Shown: positions 7,546 to 17,195, counted from the stretch's first letter. The stretch is DNA of 64,000 nt from Pedobacter sp. Leaf194 (GCF_001423945.1 NZ_LMPU01000010.1:124001-188000); one strand, 5' to 3'. Made by a program: numbers and translations. The notes: generated by a model not told the origin, from the sequence alone.

Positions 7546-9114
7546 CTACTTACTGATAGTTGTTAGTATGTCAAGCATTAATTTTAAATCAGCTTCATTA
7601 GAGCCGTCAACCCTGAAATCAGAAAAAATTAATTTTCCGCTTTTATCAACCAGAAAGTTGGCGGGAGCGAAACCCATGTTATCGAGATTACCTTTTTCCC
7701 TAAAACGTTTCTCCTTAAGAGGGATAAAAGAATATTTTTCAGCCTTCATCATTGGTAACACCAAATCGGCTTCTTTCGGTTCAATGTTTATTGCAACATA
7801 TTTTACCGACGAAAGATATTTTGATAATACGTTTTCAAAGTGTGGAAACTCTGCCCGGCACGGGCTGCATTTTGGAAACCAGTATGTTAACAGCACCACA
7901 GAGCCTTTCATACTGGCCAGCACCAGCGAATCTCTGCTCTGGTAATTGTACAACTTAAATGGCGTAGCCTGTTTGGCATTTTTACTTAAAAATTTGTAAA
8001 TGTCTTCATTAACATCCGAACTATCTTTCTCCTGCTTAAAACTATACTTTAACAATTCGCTATAAACAGACACAGTAGGATTTTTACAATATAAATCTAT
8101 CAAATCGTCATAAACATCGTCGGTAGTGGCAGCTGAAGCCTGTGCTTTCAATAGAGGCAAAAAATGCCTTGGATGATTAACAAAATAAGGAAAGTGTAGA
8201 GTATTTAGAATAGTTAGTGCCTCTTTACCCTTTTGCTGCTTGATATAATTTTGTGCACATAGAATTTTTTTCGATTCGTCAAGCAGCAAATTCCAATCAT
8301 AGGGCCTGAACTTCAGTTTTAGCAAATCATTTAAAAGTGGAAGTGTCCTTTCTACATCATACTCAAGCAAAAAAGAATAATAACTGAGCATCGCATCGGT
8401 TGCCTGATTAAATTTCTGCGGGAAATAAATCTGCTTTATGCGTTCATAATACATAATCTTATCTTCAGATTTCTTCGAATAATTAGCCAATATATTTAGG
8501 GTTTTGACAGCAAATTCAGAATTAGGAAATTTTTCAATTAGCTGCAACAACCCCTGTTCATAATCTTTATCTTGCTCAGAAAAAGACGTTACGTATCTAT
8601 AAAAAATCTCAGCATTTTCGGGATTTGCATCTACCCCTTTTTTAAGATAGTACTTTTCTGCTTCGCTATCATTATTGAAATAGGCATTTAAACTAAGACT
8701 TGCCCAACCCTTAATTAATTTCGGATTAATCTTCACTGCTTGTTTCAAATACAAATCTTGTTTGCCTGACCCTTCAAACAAATAAGAAAAGTTCAAAGGA
8801 ATTTCTCCTACTTTGGGAAATTTCCTCATCCAGGCTTTGTATTGATTATTCAGCATAATAGTGTCTCCACCGTTCAAAAGATTAAATCGATAAAAAGCCC
8901 AGTTATCAGTTGGATTACGATTAATTATTTTTTTTAAGGCAGAGTTTTGCAATTCTTTTGGCAACGTATCTAAATCTTGATGAGTGTTAGCAACATTGGT
9001 AATAACCGCATTTGTTTTACACTTTGAGAAAACTAACATCATCAGGATCAAGGCAATCCCCTGTAATAATTTCAAAAATTTAATGCTGGGCTTTTGCCGA
9101 AATAATTTAAGCAT
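7546..9114 (-). CDS. TlpA-family lipoprotein with helical repeats and C-terminal thioredoxin fold
   Basis: 522 residues. The N-terminus is a lipoprotein signal with lipobox VFSKC, so it is membrane-anchored. Residues of about 60-370 form TPR-like helices (for example AEKYYLKKGVDANPENAEIF). The C-terminal domain has the thioredoxin motif YWFPKCSPCRAEFP and the conserved FAPANFLVDKSGKL. First gene of the thiol cluster 5167-9114; 73 bases separate it from the next gene. The precise substrate is unknown. Confidence 0.8.
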   Translation of the reverse strand: MLKLFRQKPSIKFLKLLQGIALILMMLVFSKCKTNAVITNVANTHQDLDTLPKELQNSALKKIINRNPTDNWAFYRFNLLNGGDTIMLNNQYKAWMRKFPKVGEIPLNFSYLFEGSGKQDLYLKQAVKINPKLIKGWASLSLNAYFNNDSEAEKYYLKKGVDANPENAEIFYRYVTSFSEQDKDYEQGLLQLIEKFPNSEFAVKTLNILANYSKKSEDKIMYYERIKQIYFPQKFNQATDAMLSYYSFLLEYDVERTLPLLNDLLKLKFRPYDWNLLLDESKKILCAQNYIKQQKGKEALTILNTLHFPYFVNHPRHFLPLLKAQASAATTDDVYDDLIDLYCKNPTVSVYSELLKYSFKQEKDSSDVNEDIYKFLSKNAKQATPFKLYNYQSRDSLVLASMKGSVVLLTYWFPKCSPCRAEFPHFENVLSKYLSSVKYVAINIEPKEADLVLPMMKAEKYSFIPLKEKRFREKGNLDNMGFAPANFLVDKSGKLIFSDFRVDGSNEADLKLMLDILTTISK

Positions 9115-9191
9115 AGTTTGATATTCTAACGAAATATAAAACTAAAATTTTAGTTTAAAAAATTTTCGAAGGTTTATCATTACTTACCTAT

Positions 9192-9629
9192 TCACTGTAT
9201 TACCTTCTTCCTCACAAATAACAATCCAAATGCTTTTCCATTTCGCTTGCCCATATTTTTATGATGGATTTTATGTGCCTTACGAACTGCCTGAAGGTAG
9301 CTGTTGTTACTTTTAAAAGTTTTAAACCTGCGGTGAACAAACCAATCGTGAACTACAAAATAAATTATCCCGTAAGTAGTGATGCCAACACCAATGAAAA
9401 ACTTAATACCAAAATTTTTGCCATCGATAAACATCAGGAACAAAGATATTCCGGCAAATAAAATTGCAAACAAGTCATTCCATTCAAAGAACGATTTCGA
9501 TTGTTCATGGTGGCTTTTGTGCATAAACCAGAGCGGACCATGGAATAAATATTTGTGGATAAACCACGAAAGGCATTCCATAAAAAATATGGTAAGCAAC
9601 ACGGTTAACACGGACAACAATACTGACAA
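9192..9629 (-). CDS. crtZ: Beta-carotene hydroxylase CrtZ
   Basis: Membrane di-iron hydroxylase that turns beta-carotene into zeaxanthin through cryptoxanthin. 145 residues with all four histidine clusters: H25-x4-H30, H37-x2-H40-H41, H94-x4-H99 and H119-x2-H122-H123. Hydrophobic helices separate them. No ATG precedes the first cluster early enough apart from Met17, so TTG at 9629 is the likely start; a TATATTTA -7-like sequence lies upstream at about 9652-9659. Separated from crtI and lycopene cyclase by 6 kb of unrelated genes. Confidence 0.9.
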   Translation of the reverse strand: MSVLLSVLTVLLTIFFMECLSWFIHKYLFHGPLWFMHKSHHEQSKSFFEWNDLFAILFAGISLFLMFIDGKNFGIKFFIGVGITTYGIIYFVVHDWFVHRRFKTFKSNNSYLQAVRKAHKIHHKNMGKRNGKAFGLLFVRKKVIQ

Positions 9630-9714
9630 AATATGTGAATTTTAGTTTGTAAATATATATAAACCAATCCGGAAGGAATTGAATGTCATTAAAATGTAAC
9701 GATGTAATTATTTT

Positions 9715-9730
9715 TTAATCGATTGATTAA
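9715..9730 (+). promoter_or_regulatory. Palindrome, candidate operator for the TetR regulator
   Basis: TTAATC, 4 bases, GATTAA: a perfect 6+6 palindrome about 65 bases before the TetR gene. A TTG inside it (9723-9725) lies 23 bases before the -7 element at 9749-9756, so a protein bound here would block RNA polymerase. Operator role is inferred. Confidence 0.35.
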
Positions 9731-9748
9731 CATTTGAAATTTAAGATC

Positions 9749-9756
9749 TATTTTTG
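9749..9756 (+). promoter_or_regulatory. -7 element (TATTTTTG) of the TetR/RND operon
   Basis: Exact TAnnTTTG, 38 bases upstream of the TetR ATG. Confidence 0.45.
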
Positions 9757-9794
9757 ACTAAAATATTAAAAAAGTCAGAAAGTAGAAAAGTAAA

Positions 9795-10400
9795 ATGATT
9801 GTAGCCGATAAAAAGCGAGAACAGATTATTGAAGGTGCTATAAAACGCTTTATTCATTTCGGGATTGGTAAAACAACAATGAATGATATTGCTGAAGATT
9901 TATCCGTTTCAAAACCCTCTCTTTATTATTATTTCCCTGATAAGAGAAGCCTAATAGTAGGTGTAATAGAGAAAGTTTTTACTGATTATTTCGATTCGTT
10001 AAAGAAAAAGTATAATCCCGACGCGACTTTAGAAAATACTTTATTTCAAACTATCGACATTCGCAACTCGTTTTTTATGAAATATTTCATGTTGAGAATA
10101 TCAGAAGGTTTGCCCGATATTTTTAACGATGCAGCCATGAAAACGAAACTTACAACCTTGAAAGACGCTGAAAAGCGCTTTTACGCACAGATTTTTGAAA
10201 GGGCACAGGAAAAAGGAGAAATTAAACATGAAAGCATGGCCCACGTAGCAGAGCTATATCTGGAGAGCCTTATGGGATTGACAAATATGTGCATTATGGA
10301 ATTAGGAAAAGACTTGCTACCGGATAAAAAGGCGGTTAATAAGATGACACAAAAGCAAAAAGACCTTTCAACAATTTTTACAAAAGGCCTTAAGTGCTGA
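9795..10400 (+). CDS. TetR/AcrR-family transcriptional regulator
   Basis: 201 residues. The N-terminal helix-turn-helix is clear: GAIKRFIHFGIGKTTMNDIA followed by LSVSKPSLYYYFPDKRSLI. The rest is a helical ligand-binding domain without recognisable signature. It is immediately upstream of, and in line with, the TolC-adaptor-RND operon, the usual place for the repressor of such a pump. The palindrome at 9715-9730 is a candidate target. Confidence 0.93.
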   Translation: MIVADKKREQIIEGAIKRFIHFGIGKTTMNDIAEDLSVSKPSLYYYFPDKRSLIVGVIEKVFTDYFDSLKKKYNPDATLENTLFQTIDIRNSFFMKYFMLRISEGLPDIFNDAAMKTKLTTLKDAEKRFYAQIFERAQEKGEIKHESMAHVAELYLESLMGLTNMCIMELGKDLLPDKKAVNKMTQKQKDLSTIFTKGLKC

Positions 10401-10556
10401 GAAAAGTAAGGAATATAATTAAGCACATTATCAGCATTTGAATTTTAAAATCGCAAAATAATAAGCACTGATACCTTCCATCGTACAAAAACCTGACACT
10501 TAATTAAAGGCTTAACACTACAAAAACAAAGAACCCAAAAACAAAAACAACATATT

Positions 10557-11897
10557 ATGCTTAGAGTAAAACTGGTAAAATTAATGCTCATCCTGATAAC
10601 CGGCATGGCTTTACCTCAACTGGTAACGGCACAGCAGCAGGTTACCTTAAAGGATGCGCTTACTTATGCGCTCCAAAACAACACTAATGTTCGCAAATCT
10701 AAATTGGACATTGAACGGGGAAGATACAAAGTACAGGAAGTTCGTGCGCAGGCATTACCACAGCTTACTGGTAACGCGGGCTTAACCTACAACCCCATCA
10801 TCGGCCAATTGGTCGCTAACTTCGGTGGACAAACACAGGCCATTAAACTCGGTCAGAACTGGAATTCATCTGCCGGCGTTCAGCTTTCACAGCAACTGTT
10901 TAATCAGCAGGTTTTTACCGGCTTACAAGCGGCAAAATCCAGTGAGGAATATTACAACTTAACTTCTCAATTAACTGAAGAACAGATAATTGAACTTGTT
11001 GCAAATAATTACTACCAGGTTTTGGTTAACAGACAACAACTAAACGTAATTGATACGAACATCAAAAATGTTAAAGTAGTTGAGAAAATTGTTGGCAATC
11101 AATATAAAAACGGCTTAGCCCGTAAAATTGACGTTGACAGGATTAATGTTAACCTGACTAATTTAAATACACAACGGGACCAAACCATCAACGCAATCAC
11201 CCAGCTTGAAAACCAATTGAAGTTTTCTATGGGTATGCCGGTTTCAAATCAAATTACTTTACCGGCAACAGAGTTGACAGAAGTGACTGTTTTACCTCAG
11301 TTTGCAGATTCCGTTGATTTAGCAAACAGAACAGAGGTTAAGCTTTTAAATAATCAGGATAAACTTTTATCGCTCCAGCGAAAAGCTTATGTTGCCGAAT
11401 ATTACCCAACATTGGCCTTAACAGGAAATTACACCTACTCCAGCCAGAGTGATGGTTTCGATTTCTTAAGCTCAAATGCCGCAGCGATTGGTTATGGTGC
11501 ATCAGCAATTGGTGTAACATTAAGGGTTCCAATTTTCAATGGCTTTTTAACCCGGTCGAAGGTTCGCCAGGCAAACGTGGATATACTTAAAGCTAAAGAG
11601 GACAGGAAAGAATCTACAAACTCGCTAAACCTGGCTTATGAAAATGCTAAAATACAGTTGCGCAACAACCTGAACACCATCAATTCGCAACGTAAAAATG
11701 CCGAACTGGCACAGGAAATTTACAAGAGCACACAAAATAATTACAATAACGGCTTAGCCTCCTTAACGGATTTACTTGAAACAGAAAACTCGTTAACCAG
11801 TGCGCAGAACAGTTATACGCAAGCTTTACTTAACTACAAGGTTGCTGAAATACAATTAATAAAATCAAACGGAAATATTAAATCGCTAGTACAATAG
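10557..11897 (+). CDS. TolC-like outer-membrane efflux protein
   Basis: 446 residues, signal peptide ending QLVTAQ, then two repeats of the outer membrane efflux protein family rich in Asn, Gln and Leu coiled helices (ALTYALQNNTNVRKSKLDIE; NGLASLTDLLETENSLTSAQ). Forms the trimeric outer-membrane exit duct. First gene of the pump operon; the adaptor begins 2 bases after its stop. Confidence 0.95.
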   Translation: MLRVKLVKLMLILITGMALPQLVTAQQQVTLKDALTYALQNNTNVRKSKLDIERGRYKVQEVRAQALPQLTGNAGLTYNPIIGQLVANFGGQTQAIKLGQNWNSSAGVQLSQQLFNQQVFTGLQAAKSSEEYYNLTSQLTEEQIIELVANNYYQVLVNRQQLNVIDTNIKNVKVVEKIVGNQYKNGLARKIDVDRINVNLTNLNTQRDQTINAITQLENQLKFSMGMPVSNQITLPATELTEVTVLPQFADSVDLANRTEVKLLNNQDKLLSLQRKAYVAEYYPTLALTGNYTYSSQSDGFDFLSSNAAAIGYGASAIGVTLRVPIFNGFLTRSKVRQANVDILKAKEDRKESTNSLNLAYENAKIQLRNNLNTINSQRKNAELAQEIYKSTQNNYNNGLASLTDLLETENSLTSAQNSYTQALLNYKVAEIQLIKSNGNIKSLVQ

Positions 11898-11899
11898 AA

Positions 11900-12967
11900 A
11901 TGAAAAGAGTAATTACCATAATTATCGTAGTTGTTGTTGCCCTTGGTGCAATAGCTTATGTTTTAAGCAACAATAAAAAGAAGAACGAAGAAAAAACTGC
12001 TTTCATTGCTAAAGGTGGCGGGGCTGTTGCCGTTCGTGTTGCTTCAGTTGAAAAAAAGGTAGTAGATTTAGATTTTGTTGCGAACGGAAATTTTGTTCCA
12101 AAACAAGAATTAAACTTCTTATCAGAAAACGCTGGTCGTGTAACGGCAATTTATGTTGATGAAGGTTCCCGCGTGAGCAAAGGCCAGGTTTTGGCCCGCA
12201 TTGATGCGGAGATTATCAATACAGATAGAGAAACTGCCCAGGCAACTTTCGAAAACGCAAAAAGAGACGAAGCCAGATACCAAAGTTCTTACGAAACAGG
12301 TGGCGTAACTCAACAACAGTTAGACCAGGCTAAACTAGCAACCAGAAATGCCAAACTGCGCTTGCAGGCATCTCAGCGTAAATTGAGTGATGCAAACATC
12401 AAATCGCCAATTAATGGCATTGTGAACAAAAGATATATTGAAGTTGGTGCTTTTGTTACCGCACAGGGAACTCAATTATTTGAATTGGTTGATGTTTCGA
12501 AATTGAAACTAAAAGTAAACGTTAACGAATCGCAGGTGGCAAGTTTAAAAATCGGCGATAACATTGATATCAAATCGACAGTTTTTCCTAACGAAAAGTT
12601 CTCTGGCAAAGTGACATTCATTGCCGCTAAGGCCGATGCAACCTTAAACTTCCCTATTGAAATTGAGGTTAGCAACAACACTAAAAACAGTTTGAGAGCA
12701 GGTATGTACGGAACGGCAGTATTTAACTTCCCGAAACAGGCGCCGAGCATTTTGATTCCACGTACATCATTTGTGGGTAGTGTGAGCAGCAACCAGGTTT
12801 TCGTGCTTGATAAATCGAACAACACCTCGAAAGTGCGTAATGTTGTTACCGGTCGTATTCTGGGCGATAATGTAGAGATCCTTGATGGGTTGAAAGAAGG
12901 CGAAACAGTAATTACCAGCGGACAGATTAACCTTGCTGAAGGAACTGCGGTTAGCATCGTTAAATAA
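11900..12967 (+). CDS. RND efflux periplasmic adaptor (MFP) subunit
   Basis: 355 residues: N-terminal membrane anchor (VITIIIVVVVALGAIAYVL), a biotinyl-lipoyl-like half motif (GRVTAIYVDEGSRVSKGQVL), a coiled-coil hairpin, then the second lipoyl half (ANIKSPINGIVNKRYIEVGA) and beta-barrel domains. It links the RND pump to the TolC-like duct. Confidence 0.95.
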   Translation: MKRVITIIIVVVVALGAIAYVLSNNKKKNEEKTAFIAKGGGAVAVRVASVEKKVVDLDFVANGNFVPKQELNFLSENAGRVTAIYVDEGSRVSKGQVLARIDAEIINTDRETAQATFENAKRDEARYQSSYETGGVTQQQLDQAKLATRNAKLRLQASQRKLSDANIKSPINGIVNKRYIEVGAFVTAQGTQLFELVDVSKLKLKVNVNESQVASLKIGDNIDIKSTVFPNEKFSGKVTFIAAKADATLNFPIEIEVSNNTKNSLRAGMYGTAVFNFPKQAPSILIPRTSFVGSVSSNQVFVLDKSNNTSKVRNVVTGRILGDNVEILDGLKEGETVITSGQINLAEGTAVSIVK

Positions 12968-13000
12968 TTCAGTTTACAAAACTCAGTTTGCAGATTGTAA

Positions 13001-13020
13001 GCCTGAGCCTGTTGAAAGGA
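13001..13020 (+). repeat. Degenerate copy of a CTGAGCC-type dispersed motif
   Basis: GCCTGAGCCTGTTGAAAGGA between the adaptor and pump genes. It resembles the short CTGAGCCTGTCGAAGG motif often seen scattered in bacterial intergenic regions; related sequences are at 40921-40940 and 43711-43748. Confidence 0.3.
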
Positions 13021-13051
13021 CAATATTTTCCAGTCGCAATAAAAAATTAAA

Positions 13052-16000
13052 ATGAAGATAACAGATATATCTATAAAAAGGCCCTCGCTGGTAATCGTGG
13101 TTTTTACCGCACTTACACTACTTGGGCTATTAAGTTACTTTTCGTTGGGTTATGAATTACTTCCAAAATTCTCAAACAACGTAGTATCTATTTCTACTAT
13201 TTACCCCGGCGCATCGCCTGCGGAGGTAGAAAATACGGTTACCAAAAAAATCGAAGATGCGGTATCATCGATGGAAAACATTAAGAAAATAAACTCCGTT
13301 TCGTTTGAGAGTTTATCAACTGTAACCATCACCTTAACCGATAAAGCAAACATCGATATTTCATTAAATGATGCGCAACGTAAGGTAAATGCAATACTTG
13401 CCGATTTGCCTGAAGATGTGAAAACGCCATCATTAAGTAAATTCTCGCTAGATGATTTACCAGTTATTACCATGACTGCTTCGGCAAACATGGACGACGT
13501 TACCTTTTACGATTTAATCGATAAACGTATCGCTCCCGTGGTTTCAAGGGTTAGCGGTATTGCACAAGTTAACTTAGTTGGTGGTTCTGAACGGGAAATT
13601 CAGGTTTCTTTAGATGCTGATAAATTGCAGGGTTATAATCTTGCTGTGCCTCAGGTTCAGCAAATGATTTTGAGCTCGAATTTAGATTTCCCTACGGGAA
13701 GTGTTAAAACGCTGAATCAGGATGTCCTTATCCGTTTGTCGGGTAAATATAAAAGCATCGAGGAGTTAAGAAATCTTGTGCTAACAACTTCTAAAGATGG
13801 TGCTCAAATTCGTTTGGGCGATGTTGCCGATGTTCAGGATGCGCAAAAAGAAACAGAAAAATTAGCCCGCGTAAATCGCCAGGCTTCGATTGCAATCCAA
13901 ATTATTAAACAAAGTGATGCGAATGCGGTAGAGGTGAGTAAAGGCGTACATGCCATCATCGACAAATTAAATTCGGAATACAAAGCGAATAAACTTGATA
14001 TTAAGATTGTGAACGATAGTTCGATTTTTACTTTAGAATCGGCTGATGCGGTAATACACGATTTAATTCTTGCGGTTGTTTTAGTAGCGTTTGTAATGCT
14101 TTTCTTCCTGCACAGTTTGCGTAATGCGCTAATTGTAATGGTTTCCATTCCTGCATCGTTAATTGCAACATTTATTGGCATTAGCTTATTTGGTTTTACC
14201 TTAAACTTAATGTCGCTGCTTGGTCTGTCACTTGTGGTCGGTATCCTTGTGGATGATGCTATCGTGGTATTGGAAAACATCCAGCGGCACATGGAAATGG
14301 GCAAAAATAAAGTCAGGGCAGCATCTGATGCGACCCGTGAGATTGGCTTTACGGTTGTATCCATAACGTTTGTAATTGTGGTTGTGTTCTTCCCGATTGC
14401 GGTGAGTACAGGTTTAGTTTCGAATATTTTGCGCCAGTTTTGTGTGGTTGTAATTATTGCAACATTACTTTCATTGCTTGCATCGTTTACAATTGTTCCG
14501 CTTTTATTCTCGAGGTTTGGTAAACTAGAGCACATAACAGGTAAAAATGTATTTGGCCGTTTTATCCTTTGGTTTGAGAAACAGTTAAAGAAATTCACCA
14601 TGTGGATTACAGGCATTTTGAACTGGTCGCTTAACCACAAAGCCTTAACGCTAATCATTGTATTTGTAATGTTTTTAGGTTCTTGCGGTTTGTTAGGTGC
14701 AGGTTTCATCGGTTCGGAGTTCTTCCCGAAATCGGATAAAGGAGAATTCCTTGTGCAGTTAGAGCTTCCAAAAGATGCATCACTTGAGCAAACCAACTTC
14801 TTAACACAAAGAGCGGAAGCGTTTTTGAGTAAGCAACCAGAAATTACGCAGTTAATCACGACCGTTGGTCAATCTACCGGCGATTTTGGTGGTACCCAGG
14901 CAACAGCATACAAGTCAGAAATAAATGTAAGGTTAGTTGAGCGTGAAAAACGTGAAGGTGTTTCATCGGATGTTTTTGCGACGAAAATGAGTCGTGCTTT
15001 AGCAAAAGAGCTAGTTGGAGCCAAAGTTAAAACAGTGCCAATTAGTATTTTGGGTATTGCAGAAAATGCGCCTATCCAACTTGTGGTAATGGGTTCAGAT
15101 TTAGATAGCGCTTTGAAATATGCAGAGGGTGCACAAAAATTACTGGCTACAATTCCGGGTGCTACAGAGATTAAATTATCAGTAGAAAAAGGAACGCCGG
15201 AAATTAATGTTCAGGTAGACAGGGATAAAATGGCTGCAGTTGGTTTAACGTTATCAACCGTAGGTTCTACCATGCAAACTGCATTTGCCGGAAACACCGA
15301 TGGCAAGTACAGAAAAGGCGAGTACGAGTATGATATCAATATTCAATACCAGACTTTTAACAGAAAGAATATCGACGACGTTCGAAACCTGATTTTCATT
15401 AACACAGCCGGTGCGCCAATTAAGTTATCGCAATTTGCAACCATCACCGAAGGTTCAGGCCCAAGTCAGCTGGAACGTTTAAATAAATCTACTTCGGTTT
15501 CGGTAAAAGCGCAATCTATCGGCAGACCAACAGGAACTGTTGTTACAGATTTCCAGGCGAAGTTAGAGGAATATCAAAAAAATGGTAAATTGAAGGCTCC
15601 GGTTGGCGTTAGTTATGTTTGGGCCGGCGATCAGGAGAATCAATCGGAAGGTTTTGGAACCTTAGGTATTGCATTGCTTGCAGCGATTATATTGGTTTAT
15701 TTAATCATGGTAGCACTGTACGATAGCTTTATCTATCCACTGGTTGTAATGTTTTCACTACCGCTAGCTTTAATCGGGGCGCTCCTTGCCTTGGCTTTAA
15801 CCAATAATTCAATCGGTATTTTTACCATATTAGGTTTAATTATGTTAATGGGATTAGTAGCGAAAAATGCAATTATCCTTGTCGATTTTACCAACCATTT
15901 AAAGGCTGAAGGTAAAGAAACCAAAGAAGCGCTCGTTTTGGCTAACCATGCCCGTTTGAGGCCGATTTTAATGACCACCATTGCCATGGTATTCGGTATG

Positions 16001-16246
16001 CTTCCAATTGCTTTGGCGAGTGGTGCAGGTGCCGAATGGAAGAATGGTTTGGCCTGGGTTATTGTTGGTGGTTTAACCAGTTCATTATTTTTAACCCTTA
16101 TTGTAGTGCCTGTTGTTTACTTAATTTTCGATAGAATGTTGGATAAACTTGGCCTTAACAAAAAAGGTAAAACCATTGATGAACTGCTTGAAGAGCCGTA
16201 CGATCACAAAGACGTTTTGGAATACGACGTGGACGCAACGCATTAA
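13052..16246 (+). CDS. RND multidrug efflux permease (AcrB/HAE1 type)
   Basis: 1064 residues, full length for the family, with two sets of a large periplasmic loop and transmembrane bundle. Visible: TM1 after ITDISIKRPSLVIVVFTALT; the proton-relay pair in GILVDDAIVVLENIQRHMEMG; and C-terminal GLMGLVAKNAIILVDF-like sequence (LMGLVAKNAIILVDF). Exports drugs or other hydrophobic compounds using the proton gradient. Substrate cannot be told from sequence. The operon ends at the terminator 16272-16305. Confidence 0.96.
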   Translation: MKITDISIKRPSLVIVVFTALTLLGLLSYFSLGYELLPKFSNNVVSISTIYPGASPAEVENTVTKKIEDAVSSMENIKKINSVSFESLSTVTITLTDKANIDISLNDAQRKVNAILADLPEDVKTPSLSKFSLDDLPVITMTASANMDDVTFYDLIDKRIAPVVSRVSGIAQVNLVGGSEREIQVSLDADKLQGYNLAVPQVQQMILSSNLDFPTGSVKTLNQDVLIRLSGKYKSIEELRNLVLTTSKDGAQIRLGDVADVQDAQKETEKLARVNRQASIAIQIIKQSDANAVEVSKGVHAIIDKLNSEYKANKLDIKIVNDSSIFTLESADAVIHDLILAVVLVAFVMLFFLHSLRNALIVMVSIPASLIATFIGISLFGFTLNLMSLLGLSLVVGILVDDAIVVLENIQRHMEMGKNKVRAASDATREIGFTVVSITFVIVVVFFPIAVSTGLVSNILRQFCVVVIIATLLSLLASFTIVPLLFSRFGKLEHITGKNVFGRFILWFEKQLKKFTMWITGILNWSLNHKALTLIIVFVMFLGSCGLLGAGFIGSEFFPKSDKGEFLVQLELPKDASLEQTNFLTQRAEAFLSKQPEITQLITTVGQSTGDFGGTQATAYKSEINVRLVEREKREGVSSDVFATKMSRALAKELVGAKVKTVPISILGIAENAPIQLVVMGSDLDSALKYAEGAQKLLATIPGATEIKLSVEKGTPEINVQVDRDKMAAVGLTLSTVGSTMQTAFAGNTDGKYRKGEYEYDINIQYQTFNRKNIDDVRNLIFINTAGAPIKLSQFATITEGSGPSQLERLNKSTSVSVKAQSIGRPTGTVVTDFQAKLEEYQKNGKLKAPVGVSYVWAGDQENQSEGFGTLGIALLAAIILVYLIMVALYDSFIYPLVVMFSLPLALIGALLALALTNNSIGIFTILGLIMLMGLVAKNAIILVDFTNHLKAEGKETKEALVLANHARLRPILMTTIAMVFGMLPIALASGAGAEWKNGLAWVIVGGLTSSLFLTLIVVPVVYLIFDRMLDKLGLNKKGKTIDELLEEPYDHKDVLEYDVDATH

Positions 16247-16271
16247 TATACATCCAGATTAACAATCAACC

Positions 16272-16305
16272 AAGAGCTGCCTTCCCAAAAAGGCAGCTCT
16301 TTTTA
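16272..16305 (+). terminator. Terminator of the RND operon
   Basis: Eleven-base perfect arms AGAGCTGCCTT and AAGGCAGCTCT followed by a T run, 26 bases after the permease stop. Confidence 0.9.
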
Positions 16306-16388
16306 TTTGACTCGATTTTTAAGTCGAAAAATAGAATAAAATATAGTAGCCGAAACAAATAACACCGATTCCTTGTATATTAGATTGT

Positions 16389-17195
16389 ATGTTTAAAATT
16401 ATCCCTCAAATAATTCTGGCACTCATCGTTTTCGTTACACATGCCCAGCATCCTCCCGTTTTCGATGCAATGACATCAGATTCTTCTTTTATTACAATTT
16501 ACGATTTAAATATTAGCCTTGTTAAATACAGTTATAAACCTAACGGAATAAGGTTTCTGGTGGTACACGATAACGAAGATACAGGCGTTAAAGCAGGCTT
16601 CGATTATATTCGCTGGAGCGGAGGTGAACTTGTTGACAGCCAATACGGAGGTGTTCGCGACTATAATTTTAGCTACATGGATGATGTTTACCGCATAGAC
16701 CCAAACGCCATTTACACGGAAAGAGGTATTAACACCAGGCTTAAAAAAGATGAATTTAGCTCTAACGAAGTCGAAAAAACTTTAAATGCCGCGGGTAAAC
16801 AAATCATCGATTTTTATAACCCAAAATCTCTAGGTTACATTTTGACCCTGCACAACAACGCAGACGGTGGTTTTGGAATCGCCTCTTATTTGCCGGGTTA
16901 CGACCTTGCAAGTGCTGCAGATTCCGTGTACATAAATTTTGAAATGGATGCAGACGATATGCTGTACGTTACTGATTTGAAACTCTTCAATAGTTTAAAG
17001 AAAGCGAATGTTAATGTAATGCTTCAATCGAAATTTGTTGAAAATGATGGATCCTTGTCCGTTTATGCAATGCAGAATAACATCCCCTACATTAATGTTG
17101 AGGTGCAACATGGTCATCAGGAAGAGAATTTACGATTGATAGAAATTGCAATAGCTGCTTTGCAGGAACACAACCTGATAAAGAAACCCGGATAA
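16389..17195 (+). CDS. Secreted protein with M14-like zinc-site residues
   Basis: 268 residues with a signal peptide (ending VTHAQ). I do not recognise a named family. Residues that could form a carboxypeptidase-type metal site are visible: HDNED (H60, E63, an HxxE pair), LHNNADGGFG (H155) and INVEVQHGH (E238). The order HxxE, His, Glu is that of M14 peptidases and related peptidoglycan amidases. A periplasmic peptidoglycan-trimming or peptide-hydrolysing role is a hypothesis. Alone between the pump and an MFS gene. Confidence 0.6.
   Translation: MFKIIPQIILALIVFVTHAQHPPVFDAMTSDSSFITIYDLNISLVKYSYKPNGIRFLVVHDNEDTGVKAGFDYIRWSGGELVDSQYGGVRDYNFSYMDDVYRIDPNAIYTERGINTRLKKDEFSSNEVEKTLNAAGKQIIDFYNPKSLGYILTLHNNADGGFGIASYLPGYDLASAADSVYINFEMDADDMLYVTDLKLFNSLKKANVNVMLQSKFVENDGSLSVYAMQNNIPYINVEVQHGHQEENLRLIEIAIAALQEHNLIKKPG

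Noticed and set aside
7568..7958. Two plus-strand ORFs opposite the TlpA-like lipoprotein
   Set aside because: Shadows of a gene with a thioredoxin active site on the other strand.
13834..14859. 341-residue antisense ORF inside the RND permease
   Set aside because: Shadow of a clear full-length RND gene; Ser/Thr/Asn-rich without domain or promoter.
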